Shown one piece after another: positions 32,880 to 41,495 of a stretch of 64,000 bases of DNA (the first letter of the stretch is position 1; each line of letters starts with the position of its first letter). The notes below the pieces were generated by a model. The model was given only the letters and a program-made list of their open reading frames with translations, was not told where the DNA came from and did no database searches. A program made the position numbers and the translations under genes. The stretch comes from Actinoplanes lobatus (GTDB lineage Bacteria > Actinomycetota > Actinomycetes > Mycobacteriales > Micromonosporaceae): NCBI RefSeq assembly GCF_014205215.1, contig NZ_JACHNC010000001.1, forward strand, positions 4,717,001-4,781,000. Direction: 5' to 3'.

Positions 32880-34739
32880 CTATGCCGCCGGACGGTAGCC
32901 GGCCGGGCGGCTGGTGAACGTGCCTCGGCCGTGCGTGCGGCTGCGCAGCCGGGTCGCGTACCCGAACAGTTCGGACAGCGGAACCGTCGCGGTCACCGTC
33001 CGTACCGTCGAATCGGTCACCTGGGCGCGGCGCGCGGCAAGATCGCCGAGCACCGCGCCGAGCGCGTCGGACGGCGCGCTCACGGTGACCTCCGCGACCG
33101 GCTCGAGCAGCGTCAGCGTGCAGGCGCGCAGCGCCGCGCGCAGGCCGAACCGGCCGGCCGCGCGGAACGCCATCTCCGACGAGTCCTTCGGATGCGTCTG
33201 CCCGTCGGTGAGCGTGACCCGCAGCCCGACCACCGGATGGCCGCCGAGCGGACCGTCGCCGAGCGCCTCCCGGCAGCCCGCCTCGACCGCCCGGATGTAC
33301 TCGGCCGGCACCCGCCCACCGGTCACCGTGGACGCGAACACGAAACCCGTGCCCGGTTCCGGCGTCACGTCCAGGACGACGTGCGCGAACTGGCCCGCGC
33401 CGCCGTCCTGCTTGACGTGCCGGTAGAGCATGCCGGTGACACCGCCGGTCACCGCCTCCCGGTAGGAGACGCGCGGCCGGCCCACCGTCAGCTCCAGGCC
33501 GGTGCTCTGCCGCACCTTCTCCACGGCCACCTCCAGATGCAGCTCACCGAGACCGGACAGCAGGGTCTGCCCGGTTTCCGGGTCGGTGCGCACGGACAGC
33601 GACGGATCCTCGCCGGCCAGCGCGGCCAGCGCCGCCGGCAGCTTCAGCGCGCCCGCCCGGGTACGCGCCTCGACCGCCACCGACACCAGCGGCTCGGCCG
33701 TGCGCGGAGCCTCCAGCAGCACCGGCCGCTGCCGGCTGGACAGCGTCGTACCGGTCCGGGCCGCCTTCACCCCGGCCACCGCCACGATGTCGCCGGCCAC
33801 CGCACGGTCGATGTCGGTGTGCCGGTCGGCCTGCACCCGCAGGATGCGGGCGATCCGTTCGGTACGCCCGGCGCCCGCGTCCCACACGGTGTCCCCCTTC
33901 GTGATCGTGCCGTCGTAGACGCGCAGGTAGGTGAGCCGCTCGCGCCGCTTGAAGACCAGCGCCACCAGGTCCTTCGCCGGGTCGCCGCCGGGCGCCGGCA
34001 GGTAGTCGATCACCGCGTCGAGCAGCGGTTCCACCCCCTTGTCCCGGTAGGCCGAGCCGCACAGGACGACCACCGCTTGTCCGCTTATGGTCAGGTCACG
34101 GAGCGCCTTCCTCAGGGTCTCGTCCGGCATGTCGTCGAGGTGTTCCAGCGCTTCGGGATGCAGTTCGGCGACCGCTTCCTCCAGTTCCCTTCGTGCGGTT
34201 CTCGCTGATGGCGGCGGGTTGTCGACCAGGTCGACCACGCCGGCGAAGTCGCCCTCCCGGCCGATCGGCACCTGGACCACCAGCGGCGTGACCTCCAGCC
34301 GGTCGCGGATCGAGGCCACGGCCGCGTCCAGGTCGGCCCCGGGGCGGTCCAGCTTGTTGACGAAGGCGATACGGGGTACGCCGTACCGGTCGGCGGTCCG
34401 CCAGACGCTCTCGCTCTGCGGCTCCACCCCGGCGACGCCGTCGAAGACGGCGATCGCGCCGTCCAGCACCCGCAGCGACCGCTCCACCTCGTCGGAGAAG
34501 TCGACGTGCCCCGGCGTGTCGATCAGGTTGAGCCGGTGCCCGGCCCAGTCGCAGCTGACCGCCGCCGCGAAGATGGTGATGCCACGGTCGCGCTCCTGTG
34601 GATCGAAGTCGGTGACGGTGTCGCCGTCGTGCACCTCGCCGGTGCGGTGGGTCATGCCGGTCGCGAAGAGGATCCGCTCGGTGAGCGTGGTCTTGCCGGC
34701 GTCGACGTGCGCAAGGATGCCAATATTACGGACACGCAT
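32880..34739 (-). CDS. EF-G-like translational GTPase, shortened
   Basis: A 619-residue paralogue of elongation factor G. G1 AHVDAGKT, G2 RGITI, G3 DTPGHVDF and G4 NKLD are all intact, and EF-G hallmarks such as [20 protein letters not shown] and the C-terminal [19 protein letters not shown] are kept. It is about 80 residues shorter than housekeeping EF-G, partly through loss in the G' subdomain after GVVDLVDN. It is therefore more likely a ribosome rescue or protection factor than the main EF-G. The ATG at 34739 has no ribosome site, but a 35-codon leader ORF ends 45 bases upstream, suggesting controlled expression. Confidence 0.85.
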   Translation of the reverse strand: MRVRNIGILAHVDAGKTTLTERILFATGMTHRTGEVHDGDTVTDFDPQERDRGITIFAAAVSCDWAGHRLNLIDTPGHVDFSDEVERSLRVLDGAIAVFDGVAGVEPQSESVWRTADRYGVPRIAFVNKLDRPGADLDAAVASIRDRLEVTPLVVQVPIGREGDFAGVVDLVDNPPPSARTARRELEEAVAELHPEALEHLDDMPDETLRKALRDLTISGQAVVVLCGSAYRDKGVEPLLDAVIDYLPAPGGDPAKDLVALVFKRRERLTYLRVYDGTITKGDTVWDAGAGRTERIARILRVQADRHTDIDRAVAGDIVAVAGVKAARTGTTLSSRQRPVLLEAPRTAEPLVSVAVEARTRAGALKLPAALAALAGEDPSLSVRTDPETGQTLLSGLGELHLEVAVEKVRQSTGLELTVGRPRVSYREAVTGGVTGMLYRHVKQDGGAGQFAHVVLDVTPEPGTGFVFASTVTGGRVPAEYIRAVEAGCREALGDGPLGGHPVVGLRVTLTDGQTHPKDSSEMAFRAAGRFGLRAALRACTLTLLEPVAEVTVSAPSDALGAVLGDLAARRAQVTDSTVRTVTATVPLSELFGYATRLRSRTHGRGTFTSRPAGYRPAA

Positions 34740-34784
34740 GATGAATCGGTCTTTCGAGTCTGATCGGAAGGCGGACCGCGCCGT

Positions 34785-34892
34785 TTACAGGCAGAGACCA
34801 GCCCCGGTGGCGCAGCCGGAGCCAGCCGCACCAGACACGAGAATCAGCTCGAAACGCGACACGGGGATGACGACGGCGGTGCGGTAGCGCAT
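34785..34892 (-). CDS. 35-residue leader peptide of the EF-G-like gene
   Basis: The minus strand ATG at 34892 has an excellent ribosome site (GGAAGGAGA, 8 bases upstream). It encodes MRYRTAVVIPVSRFELILVS, then a Gly/Ala/Cys-rich tail, and ends with TAA at 34785-34787. The following 45 bases contain no ribosome site for the EF-G-like start, and GGTCC/GACCG segments there can pair. This is the pattern of a ribosome-stalling leader that exposes or anti-terminates a resistance gene. Translation and regulation are inferred. Confidence 0.65.
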   Translation of the reverse strand: MRYRTAVVIPVSRFELILVSGAAGSGCATGAGLCL

Positions 34893-34927
34893 GGCCGTGT
34901 CTCCTTCCCGATCGCGGTGATGGCGCC

Positions 34928-34957
34928 ACGTTACGGAAGATCCCCCAGGGATGTCGA
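34928..34957 (-). promoter_or_regulatory. Putative promoter of the leader/EF-G-like unit
   Basis: Read on the minus strand, TCGACA (34952-34957) and TAACGT (34928-34933) are 18 bases apart. They would start transcription near 34920, giving a short leader of about 30 bases before the leader-peptide ATG. Confidence 0.4.
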
Positions 34958-34986
34958 CCGATTAATGTGGGGCGATCATCGTCCTG

Positions 34987-35577
34987 GTGCTGGTGTTCAT
35001 GGCGGCGGTCCGCGTGTGGAACCGCCGCGGTCCGGCGCGGGCCCAGCCCTTCACCGGGCCGCTCGCCGCGGCCACGCTGGTCCTTCTCTCCGGGCTCACT
35101 CCCGCCGAGGCGGGTCTCACCCTCGCTGCCGGTTGGGGGTACGCGGTGAGCGCGGCCCTGCTCGTCGCGGCCGGCTACGGGGTGGCCCTCACGATCCCGG
35201 CCGCGCGCCGGGCGCTGGCCGAACCGTACTTCCCGCACCCGGTCCGCAGCGCCCTCCTCGGCGTGCCGCTGAGCACGGTGATCTTCGAGGAGGTGGCGTT
35301 CCGCGGCGTGCTGTTCACGCTGGTCGAACAGGCACACGGACCGGCCTGGGCGGTGGCCGTGACCTCGGTGCTCTTCGGTCTGTGGCATCTTCCGGACAGC
35401 CGGGAAGTGGCGTTCACCACCCTGGCGGGCGTCGTTCTCAGCTTTCTCCGGCTGCTCAGCGGCGGACTTCTGGCCCCCATCGTGCTCCATTGGACCGCCA
35501 ATGGCCTGGGAATACTCACCTCGGCATGGGTGCGCCGATCTGGGCAACCGGATATCGGCGGGCGCGACCAAACCTGA
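34987..35577 (+). CDS. CPBP family intramembrane metalloprotease
   Basis: A 196-residue membrane protein with several TM segments. It carries all CPBP (Abi/CAAX) catalytic motifs: EEVAFR (101-106), FGLWH (130-134) and HWTAN (168-172). These enzymes cleave prenylated or other peptides inside the membrane and in bacteria are often linked to bacteriocin immunity or peptide processing. The GTG at 34987 is one of several possible starts. It is divergent from the EF-G-like leader and precedes an MFS exporter by 58 bases. Confidence 0.85.
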   Translation: MLVFMAAVRVWNRRGPARAQPFTGPLAAATLVLLSGLTPAEAGLTLAAGWGYAVSAALLVAAGYGVALTIPAARRALAEPYFPHPVRSALLGVPLSTVIFEEVAFRGVLFTLVEQAHGPAWAVAVTSVLFGLWHLPDSREVAFTTLAGVVLSFLRLLSGGLLAPIVLHWTANGLGILTSAWVRRSGQPDIGGRDQT

Positions 35578-35635
35578 GAACACTGTCGTACCCCGCCGCT
35601 ACGCTCCGGAATGCCGCCCAACCTGTGGAGATGTT

Positions 35636-37207
35636 GTGAGCAGTCAATCCGCGGCGGCGCCGGCGAAACTCGACGGTGCCGTCCTCAAGATCGCCGGGGT
35701 AGTGGTCCTCGGCGCCATCATGTCGATCCTCGACGTGACAGTGGTCAGCGTCGCGCTGCCCACCTTCCAGAAAGAGTTCAACGCCACCTACGCCGAAGTG
35801 GCGTGGACCATGACGGCGTACACGCTGGCCCTCGCCACGGTCATCCCGCTCACCGGGTGGGCCGCTGACCGGTTCGGCACCAAGCGGCTCTACATGGCCG
35901 CCCTCCTGCTCTTCACCATCGGCTCCGTCCTCTGCGCCACCGCCGACAGCATCGGCCAGCTCATCGGCTACCGCGTGCTCCAGGGTCTCGGCGGCGGCAT
36001 GCTCATGCCGCTCGGCATGACGATCATGACCCGGGCGGCCGGCCCCGAACGGATCGGCCGGCTGATGGCCGTCCTCGGCATCCCGATGCTGCTCGGCCCG
36101 ATCGGCGGCCCGATCCTCGGCGGCTGGCTGATCGACTCCTACAGCTGGCACTGGATCTTCCTGATCAACCTGCCGATCGGTCTGGGCGCGCTGATCTACG
36201 CGCAGATCGTGCTGCCGGCGGACCGCCCCGAGCCGTCCGAGTCGTTCGACTTCATCGGCATGCTGATGCTCTCGCCCGGCCTCGCCCTCTTCCTCTACGG
36301 CGTGTCCTCCCTGCCCGAGGAGCAGACCCTCGCGGCCAACAAGGTGTGGATCCCGATGCTGGTCGGCGCCGCGCTGGTGATCGGCTTCATCTTCTACTCG
36401 TTCAAGCCGGTGCACCCGCTGCTCGACCTGCGGCTGCTGCGCAACCGCAACCTCACCGTCGCGGCGATCACGCTGGCCGTCTTCACCGTCGCCTTCATGG
36501 GCGCCGGGCTGCTCTTCCCCAGCTACTTCCTCCAGATCCGGGGCGAGTCGACGCTGCACGCCGGCCTGCTCATGGCCCCGCAGGGCATCGGCGCCATGGT
36601 GACCATGCCGATCGCCGGCGTCCTCGCCGACAAGATCCCCGTCGGGCGGACCGTGCCGTTCGCGCTGCTCCTGATCGCGGGCGGGTTCTACACCTTCACC
36701 CAGGTCGGGACGGACACGTCGTACCTGCTTCTGTGCGGCTCGCTGTTCGTGATGGGCCTCGGCATGGGCGGCACCATGATGCCGATCATGACCTCGGCGC
36801 TGCGCACCCTGACCAACCACGAGGTGGCCCGCGGCTCCACCCTGCTGAACATCCTTCAGCAGATCGCGGGCTCGGTCGGATCCGCCGTCATGTCGGTGAT
36901 CCTCACCAGCGAGCTGAACGGGTCGCCCGCCATCCCCGGTGTCACCAACCCGGAGACCGGCGCCCCGGTCACCGAGGCGGGCCTCGCGATGGCCGCCCAG
37001 TCCGACCCGTCGATCGCCGCGTCCATCCCCGACCCGACCCTGATCGAGCGCGGCCTCCAGTTCGCGGCCGACGCGTTCGCCAACACCTTCACGGTCGGTT
37101 TCGTGCTGATGGCGCTCACCATCGTCCCGGCGCTGTTCCTGCCCCGCAAGCACGAGGAGTCCCACCTTCTCGACGACGAGAACGTCCCTCCCGTCGTCCT
37201 GCACTGA
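35636..37207 (+). CDS. MFS exporter, EmrB/QacA type (DHA2)
   Basis: A 523-residue drug:H+ antiporter with 14 TM segments. Motif A is GWAADRFGTKRLYMAA; motif D1-like LDVTVVSVALPTFQKEF and motif C-like LLGPIGGPILGGWLI are present. A cytosolic/periplasmic loop of about 50 residues lies before the last TM segment. The GTG at 35636 has GGAG 6 bases upstream. It may be co-transcribed with the CPBP gene. A minisatellite follows its stop. Confidence 0.9.
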   Translation: MSSQSAAAPAKLDGAVLKIAGVVVLGAIMSILDVTVVSVALPTFQKEFNATYAEVAWTMTAYTLALATVIPLTGWAADRFGTKRLYMAALLLFTIGSVLCATADSIGQLIGYRVLQGLGGGMLMPLGMTIMTRAAGPERIGRLMAVLGIPMLLGPIGGPILGGWLIDSYSWHWIFLINLPIGLGALIYAQIVLPADRPEPSESFDFIGMLMLSPGLALFLYGVSSLPEEQTLAANKVWIPMLVGAALVIGFIFYSFKPVHPLLDLRLLRNRNLTVAAITLAVFTVAFMGAGLLFPSYFLQIRGESTLHAGLLMAPQGIGAMVTMPIAGVLADKIPVGRTVPFALLLIAGGFYTFTQVGTDTSYLLLCGSLFVMGLGMGGTMMPIMTSALRTLTNHEVARGSTLLNILQQIAGSVGSAVMSVILTSELNGSPAIPGVTNPETGAPVTEAGLAMAAQSDPSIAASIPDPTLIERGLQFAADAFANTFTVGFVLMALTIVPALFLPRKHEESHLLDDENVPPVVLH

Positions 37208-37226
37208 CCCCTGCACGTCGCGCCCG

Positions 37227-37429
37227 GCCGGCCTCTGCCGGCCGGGCGTTCCGTTCCTTGGCCGGCCTCTGCCGGTCGGGTGTTTCGTTCCTTGGCTGGC
37301 CTCTGCCGGTCGGGTGTTTCGTTCCCCGGCTGGCCTCTGCCGGTCGGGTGTTTCGTTCCCCGGCTGGCCTCCGCGGCCGGGTGTTTCGTTCGTCGGCTGG
37401 CCTCCGCCGGCCAGGCGTTCCGTTCCCCG
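37227..37429. repeat. 34-bp tandem repeat, six copies
   Basis: Six units start at 37227, 37261, 37295, 37329, 37363 and 37396; the fifth is 33 bases. Units share GGCCTCTGCCGG followed by TCGGGTGTTTCGTTCC, with copies 3 and 4 almost identical. The unit length is not a multiple of 3, and the frames that stay open show no protein-like pattern, so this is taken as noncoding. From 37430 to 37657 only degenerate relatives are seen. Confidence 0.88.
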
Positions 37430-37657
37430 GCCACGCCGCTTTCCCCTTCGGTGGGGTTTTCGTCAGCTTTTCACCTCTTTTGCCGGGTGCCTGGGTGTTC
37501 TTCTCTTCGGCGGGGCGCCCTCTGCGCCGCCGGCTCTCCGCCGGCCGGGCGTTCCGTATTCGCCGGATCCGGGCGTGTCTACCTGGTGCTTTCCTCGGGC
37601 CGGCGCCGATGCCATCGCCGGTGATGGGATTTGCCGGGTGTGGCTACCGTCCCGGGT

Positions 37658-38326
37658 ATGGATCTTCTTGGATCCGGCCGGGAGGCCGACGTCTATGCCC
37701 TCGACGAGCACCGGGTCCTGCGCCGCTACCGTCGCGGGGATGACGCCTCGGGCGAGGCCGTGGTGATGGCATACCTGGCCGGGCACGGATTCCCGGTGCC
37801 GTGGGTGCACTCGGTGGACGGGCCCGACATGATCCTGGAACGGCTGGACGGGCCCACCATGTCCGATGCCTTCGCGGCCGGGACGCTCACCGTGCCGGAC
37901 GGCGTCGAGATCCTCGCCGAACTGCATCATCGCCTGCACGAGCTGCCCGCCCGCCTGAGCTCCGTGCCCGGCGACCGCATCCTGCATCGCGACCTTCATC
38001 TCGAGAACGTCATGCTCACCTCGCGCGGCCCGGTCGTCATCGACTGGCACAACGCCGCCGAAGGCCCGGCCGCCGTCGACGTCTGCCTGACCGCGATCAT
38101 CATGGCCCAGGTCGCCGCCGACGGAACCCACCCGCATGCCGCCGCGGCCGCCGAGTTCCTCACCGGCTTCCTCGCCCGGATCGGCGACGGCGCGCTGTCC
38201 GCCCTCGGCGATGCGATCGCCGTGCGCCGGGCCGACCCGTCCCTCAGCCCGGCCGAGTCGGCCCGGCTCGCCGACACGGTCACCCCACTGATCCGGGCCG
38301 CCTGGCCATCCCACAACCCCGCCTGA
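37658..38326 (+). CDS. Aminoglycoside phosphotransferase-like kinase
   Basis: A 222-residue protein kinase-like fold protein of the APH family. The short N-lobe is followed by the Brenner motif ILHRDLHLENVML (catalytic Asp, with Asn for metal) and the DFG-equivalent VVIDWHNA. It is about 40 residues shorter than typical APH enzymes at the C-terminus. Substrate could be an aminoglycoside, a sugar or a small metabolite; nothing nearby decides. Repeat arrays lie on both sides. Confidence 0.8.
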   Translation: MDLLGSGREADVYALDEHRVLRRYRRGDDASGEAVVMAYLAGHGFPVPWVHSVDGPDMILERLDGPTMSDAFAAGTLTVPDGVEILAELHHRLHELPARLSSVPGDRILHRDLHLENVMLTSRGPVVIDWHNAAEGPAAVDVCLTAIIMAQVAADGTHPHAAAAAEFLTGFLARIGDGALSALGDAIAVRRADPSLSPAESARLADTVTPLIRAAWPSHNPA

Positions 38327-38338
38327 GGGCGTCCAAAC

Positions 38339-38850
38339 GTCCAAGATCGCGATGGCGGTGGGGTGCTCCCGCCGTTCGCCCGAGATCTTGGACGTTTGTC
38401 CACCCGCCGCGGTGGTGAATCGTCCAAGGTCGTGGGGTCGTGGGGTGGTCCGGCCGTTTGCCCGAGATCTTGGACGGTTGGCCACTCGCCGCGGTGGTGA
38501 ATCGTCCAAGGTCGTGGGGTCGTGGGGTGGTCCGGCCGTTTGCCCGAGATCTTGGACGGTTGGCCACTCGCCGCGGTGGTGAATCGTCCAAGGTCGTGGG
38601 GTCGTGGGGTCGTGGGGTGGTCCGGCCGTTCGGCCGCGATCTTGGACGATCTGCCGCCCTCCGCGGTGGCGGAACGTCCAAGATCGCGGGGTGGTGGGGT
38701 ACGCCGCCTGCCGCCTGCCGCCTGCCGCCTGCCGCCTGCTGCCTGCTGCCTCCCGTCCGCCGTCCGCCGTCCGCTGGCGGCTGGCGGCTGGCGGCTGGCG
38801 GCGATCTTGGACGTTTTGCCGCCCTCCATGGTGGTGAATCGTCCAAGATC
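38339..38850. repeat. Palindromic repeat array (GTCCAAGATC family)
   Basis: The half-site GTCCAAG(A/G)TC occurs at 38339, 38422, 38504, 38586, 38676 and 38841, alternating with its complement GATCTTGGAC at 38384, 38466, 38548, 38638 and 38803. Neighbouring pairs form stem-loops of about 50 bases with a CCGCGG-containing inner part. Between 38384 and 38660 the unit is an 82-bp tandem repeat. Relatives occur at 43302-43640. Array position directly after a gene end fits a REP-like element. Confidence 0.85.
38704..38803. repeat. Short microsatellites inside the array
   Basis: CCGCCTG is repeated about four times, grading to CTGCCTG, then CCGTCCG and GGCGGCT runs of 7 bases each. They interrupt the palindromic repeat between a forward half at 38676 and a reverse half at 38803, and look like slippage products. 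Confidence 0.75.
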
Positions 38851-38886
38851 GCGGGGGTGCGGGGTGCGGGGTGCGGGGTGCGGGGC

Positions 38887-39014
38887 GAGGAGGTGAGGAG
38901 GTGAGGAGGTGAGGAGGTGAGGAGGTGAGGAGGTGAGGAGGTGAGGAGGCGAGGAGGCGAGGAGGCGAGGAGGCGAGGAGGCGAGGAGGCGAGGAGGCGA
39001 GGAGGCGAGGAGGT
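38887..39014. repeat. 8-bp microsatellite, 16 perfect units
   Basis: Seven GAGGAGGT, eight GAGGAGGC and one GAGGAGGT units follow one another without a break. A 7-bp GGTGCGG repeat precedes it (38855-38880). It ends 13 bases before the stop codon of the VWA-protein gene at 39028. Confidence 0.92.
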
Positions 39015-39027
39015 GCGGGGGTGCGGG

Positions 39028-40272
39028 TCAGTTGATCGTTACGACTCGGGACCAGGAGGGTGGGGGAGTGGGGCGGTAGTTCGGGTTTGCGGTGTTGATG
39101 ACTCGGGGGCGGCGGAACAGGCCGACCACGGTTCGGCAGGCGGGCTGGCTGCGGGGCCACGGGGTCTGGCCGTCGGTCAGGACGACCACCACGTCCGGTG
39201 CCGGGCGGGTGGACAGGGCGCGGTCGAAGCCGGCCCGCAGGTCGGTTCCGCCGCCGCCGGTCAGTTCGATGCCCGCCGAGGTGCAGACCGGGGCCACCAG
39301 GTGGGCGGCGGCGTCGCAGGCCACCACCCGTACCAGATCGCGGCGGCCACCGACGGCCCGGCTGATCGCGGCGACCTCGAGCAGGGCGCTGCCCAGTTCG
39401 GTGTCGCTCACCGAACCCGAGGTGTCGATCACCACGGCCACCCGCGGTGGGTTGCGCCGCAGGCTCGGCAGCACCACCTTCGGCAGGCACACCGAGCGCC
39501 GGGCCGGCCGGCTGTAGACGTAGTCCTCGCCGACGCCGGGCGCCGAGGCGGCCGAGCGGATCGCGGCGCCCAGCAGATCCCGCCACGGCTGCGGCGGATG
39601 GATCACCTGTTCCGCCCACCGCCGCCAGCCCAGCGGCGCCCGCCCCGGAGCGCCGGTGATCGCCTGCGCCACCCGCAACTGGACCAGGTCACGTTCCTGT
39701 TCGTTGAGGGTGTGGGCACCGTCGGGGCCGAGTTCCCAGACCCGGGTCAGGCCGTCCGCGCCGCTGCCACAGTCCAGCCAGGCCAGCTGCCGGCGGTAGG
39801 TGTTCGCCGAGAGCTGGGCGACGTACTCCTCCATGAGCAGGCCGACCGGCAGATTCACCTGGCTGGGGTGGACCGCGCCGCGCGGTTGTGGCAGGCCATC
39901 ACCGTACACATCGTCGTTTATCTCGAAATCGGCCGCGATGTTCATCCGTAGCCGGTCCCCGCGCCCGGTCAGATCCTTCGCGGCGGCGAGCCGTTCGCCG
40001 CGGCCGTGATGGTCGCGCAGCAGGTGGGTGACCTCGTGTACCCACACCCCGGCAAGATCCTTGAGGGGTGTGGCGGCCACGAAGGCGGGGGAGACGTAGC
40101 AGCGCCAGTAACGGTCGACCGCCATGGTGGGTACGGTCGGCGACTCCACCACCCGCAGCGCGAACAGGGCGGTCGCCAGGTAGGGCCGTGCCTCGGCGGC
40201 GTAGAGGCGCGCCGCGTACAGTTTCTCGCCCTCCTCGGCGGTGAGCGCCGCCCGCGGTCCTGTGCCGGTCAT
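39028..40272 (-). CDS. DUF2201-type VWA protein with HExxH motif
   Basis: A 414-residue protein with two parts. Residues 70-110 hold VWVHEVTHLLRDHHGRG (HEVTH at 79-83), a zinc-peptidase-like motif; residues 275-414 are a von Willebrand A domain with MIDAS DTSGS (283-287), GGGTDLRAGF and LTDGQTPWP. This is the layout of the DUF2201 'putative metallopeptidase/VWA-like' family. The ATG overlaps the MoxR stop (ATGA), so it is coupled to it. MoxR-VWA pairs usually act as chaperones that insert metals or remodel complexes; here the client is unknown. Confidence 0.82.
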   Translation of the reverse strand: MTGTGPRAALTAEEGEKLYAARLYAAEARPYLATALFALRVVESPTVPTMAVDRYWRCYVSPAFVAATPLKDLAGVWVHEVTHLLRDHHGRGERLAAAKDLTGRGDRLRMNIAADFEINDDVYGDGLPQPRGAVHPSQVNLPVGLLMEEYVAQLSANTYRRQLAWLDCGSGADGLTRVWELGPDGAHTLNEQERDLVQLRVAQAITGAPGRAPLGWRRWAEQVIHPPQPWRDLLGAAIRSAASAPGVGEDYVYSRPARRSVCLPKVVLPSLRRNPPRVAVVIDTSGSVSDTELGSALLEVAAISRAVGGRRDLVRVVACDAAAHLVAPVCTSAGIELTGGGGTDLRAGFDRALSTRPAPDVVVVLTDGQTPWPRSQPACRTVVGLFRRPRVINTANPNYRPTPPPSWSRVVTIN

Positions 40273-41489
40273 CGGGCCGCACCGGCCCGCTCGGAGAGGG
40301 CCGCACCGGCCCGCTCGGAGAGGGCCGCTCCGGCCCGCTCGGAGAGGGACAGGACCGGGGTGAGCTGCTCGATGTCGGGCGGCAGCACCCAGTCGGCGCG
40401 GCGCAGGGCGGCCAGCGCGGACGCCGGGGACACCACCAGGTCGGGGGCGCCCATCTTCAGCGACCGCACCAGCACCACCCACGCCGCGTCCCAGCGGGAG
40501 CGTTCCGGGCGCTGCCGGACCGCCTCGACCAGCCCGTCCATGATCGCCTGGCGCAGGTCGCCGCGTTCCGGGAGCAGGGCCGTGTGCGGTTCGGCGAGCA
40601 GGTGCTCCGGGTCGGGCAGATCCATCCGGTCCAGGAAGGCCATCACCTCCAGGCCCGGACCGTCGCCGACCGTGCCCCGGACCAGCATGGACAGCACCTC
40701 GCGCGAGGCGCCCGCCGCGGTGGCGAACGCGATCAGCCGCAACGCCATGTCCCAGCTGCGCGGCGACGGCCACGGGCCGCCCCGGCGGGTCTCGGTGTCC
40801 GGCAGGCGGTGCACCATGGTCGGCCGGGCACGCAGGAAACCGCACACCGCACGCCGGGCCATGTCCACCGCCTCCGGCAGCCGGCCCGGATCCAGGGACG
40901 GAAGGACGGCGCGCGGCCAGGTTCCGCCGAGGCCGCGGACGACGACCTCGTGCTCGTACGCCCATTGGAGGTGTACGAACCGGTTCGCCAGCGGTGGGCT
41001 CAGCTCCCAGCCGTCCGCCGCCGACGAGCGCGGGTTGGCGGCGGCCACGATCCGTACGCCGTCCGGCAACCGCAACGCGCCCACCCGCCGTTCCAGGACC
41101 ACCCGGAGCAGGGCGGCTTGCACCGCCGGCGGGGCGGTCGACAGCTCGTCCAGGAAGAGCAGGCCACGACCGGCCCGGACCAGTCGTACCGCCCAGTCCG
41201 GCGGCGCCATCGGCACCCCCTGCACGGCCGGATCGTCACCGACGATCGGCAGGCCCGCGAAGTCGGACGGCTCGTGCACGCTGGCGATCACCGTGGTCAG
41301 CGGCAGTCCCAGGCCGTCGGCGAGTTGATGCAGGGTGGCGGTCTTGCCGATGCCCGGTTCGCCCCAGAGCAGCACCGGCAGGTCGGCGGCGACGGCCAGG
41401 GTGAGAGCGTCGAGCTGGTTGTCGGGCCGTTCCTCGGTACGGGTGTCGGCGAGCAGAGTGAGCAGATCCGTGGCCACAGAAAGAGTCAA
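40269..41489 (-). CDS. MoxR-like AAA+ ATPase
   Basis: A 406-residue AAA+ protein. Walker A GEPGIGKT lies at 43-50, Walker B LLFLDE at 110-115, sensor 1 VAAANP and an arginine-finger-like ANRFVHLQW follow. The C-terminus carries three copies of LSERAGAA encoded by a 24-bp tandem repeat (about 40276-40350). The TTG at 41489 has AGGTGA 7 bases upstream. It starts 6 bases after the unknown upstream gene and overlaps the VWA gene, so the three form one operon. Confidence 0.85.
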   Translation of the reverse strand: MTLSVATDLLTLLADTRTEERPDNQLDALTLAVAADLPVLLWGEPGIGKTATLHQLADGLGLPLTTVIASVHEPSDFAGLPIVGDDPAVQGVPMAPPDWAVRLVRAGRGLLFLDELSTAPPAVQAALLRVVLERRVGALRLPDGVRIVAAANPRSSAADGWELSPPLANRFVHLQWAYEHEVVVRGLGGTWPRAVLPSLDPGRLPEAVDMARRAVCGFLRARPTMVHRLPDTETRRGGPWPSPRSWDMALRLIAFATAAGASREVLSMLVRGTVGDGPGLEVMAFLDRMDLPDPEHLLAEPHTALLPERGDLRQAIMDGLVEAVRQRPERSRWDAAWVVLVRSLKMGAPDLVVSPASALAALRRADWVLPPDIEQLTPVLSLSERAGAALSERAGAALSERAGAAR

Positions 41490-41495
41490 GTATCA

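Noticed and set aside
32880..34739. TetM/OtrA-type tetracycline resistance protein
   Set aside because: Switch regions and the C-terminal [13 protein letters not shown] are of EF-G type; protection proteins have a different domain IV/V ending. A protective role is still possible.
37280..37766. Phe/Cys/Trp-rich frames over the 34-bp repeat
   Set aside because: The 34-bp unit shifts frame at each copy and the peptides only reflect the repeat; the supported gene begins at 37658.
38339..38850. CRISPR array
   Set aside because: Repeats alternate in orientation and form palindromes, and the intervening segments are themselves repeated, so they are not spacers; no cas gene is present.
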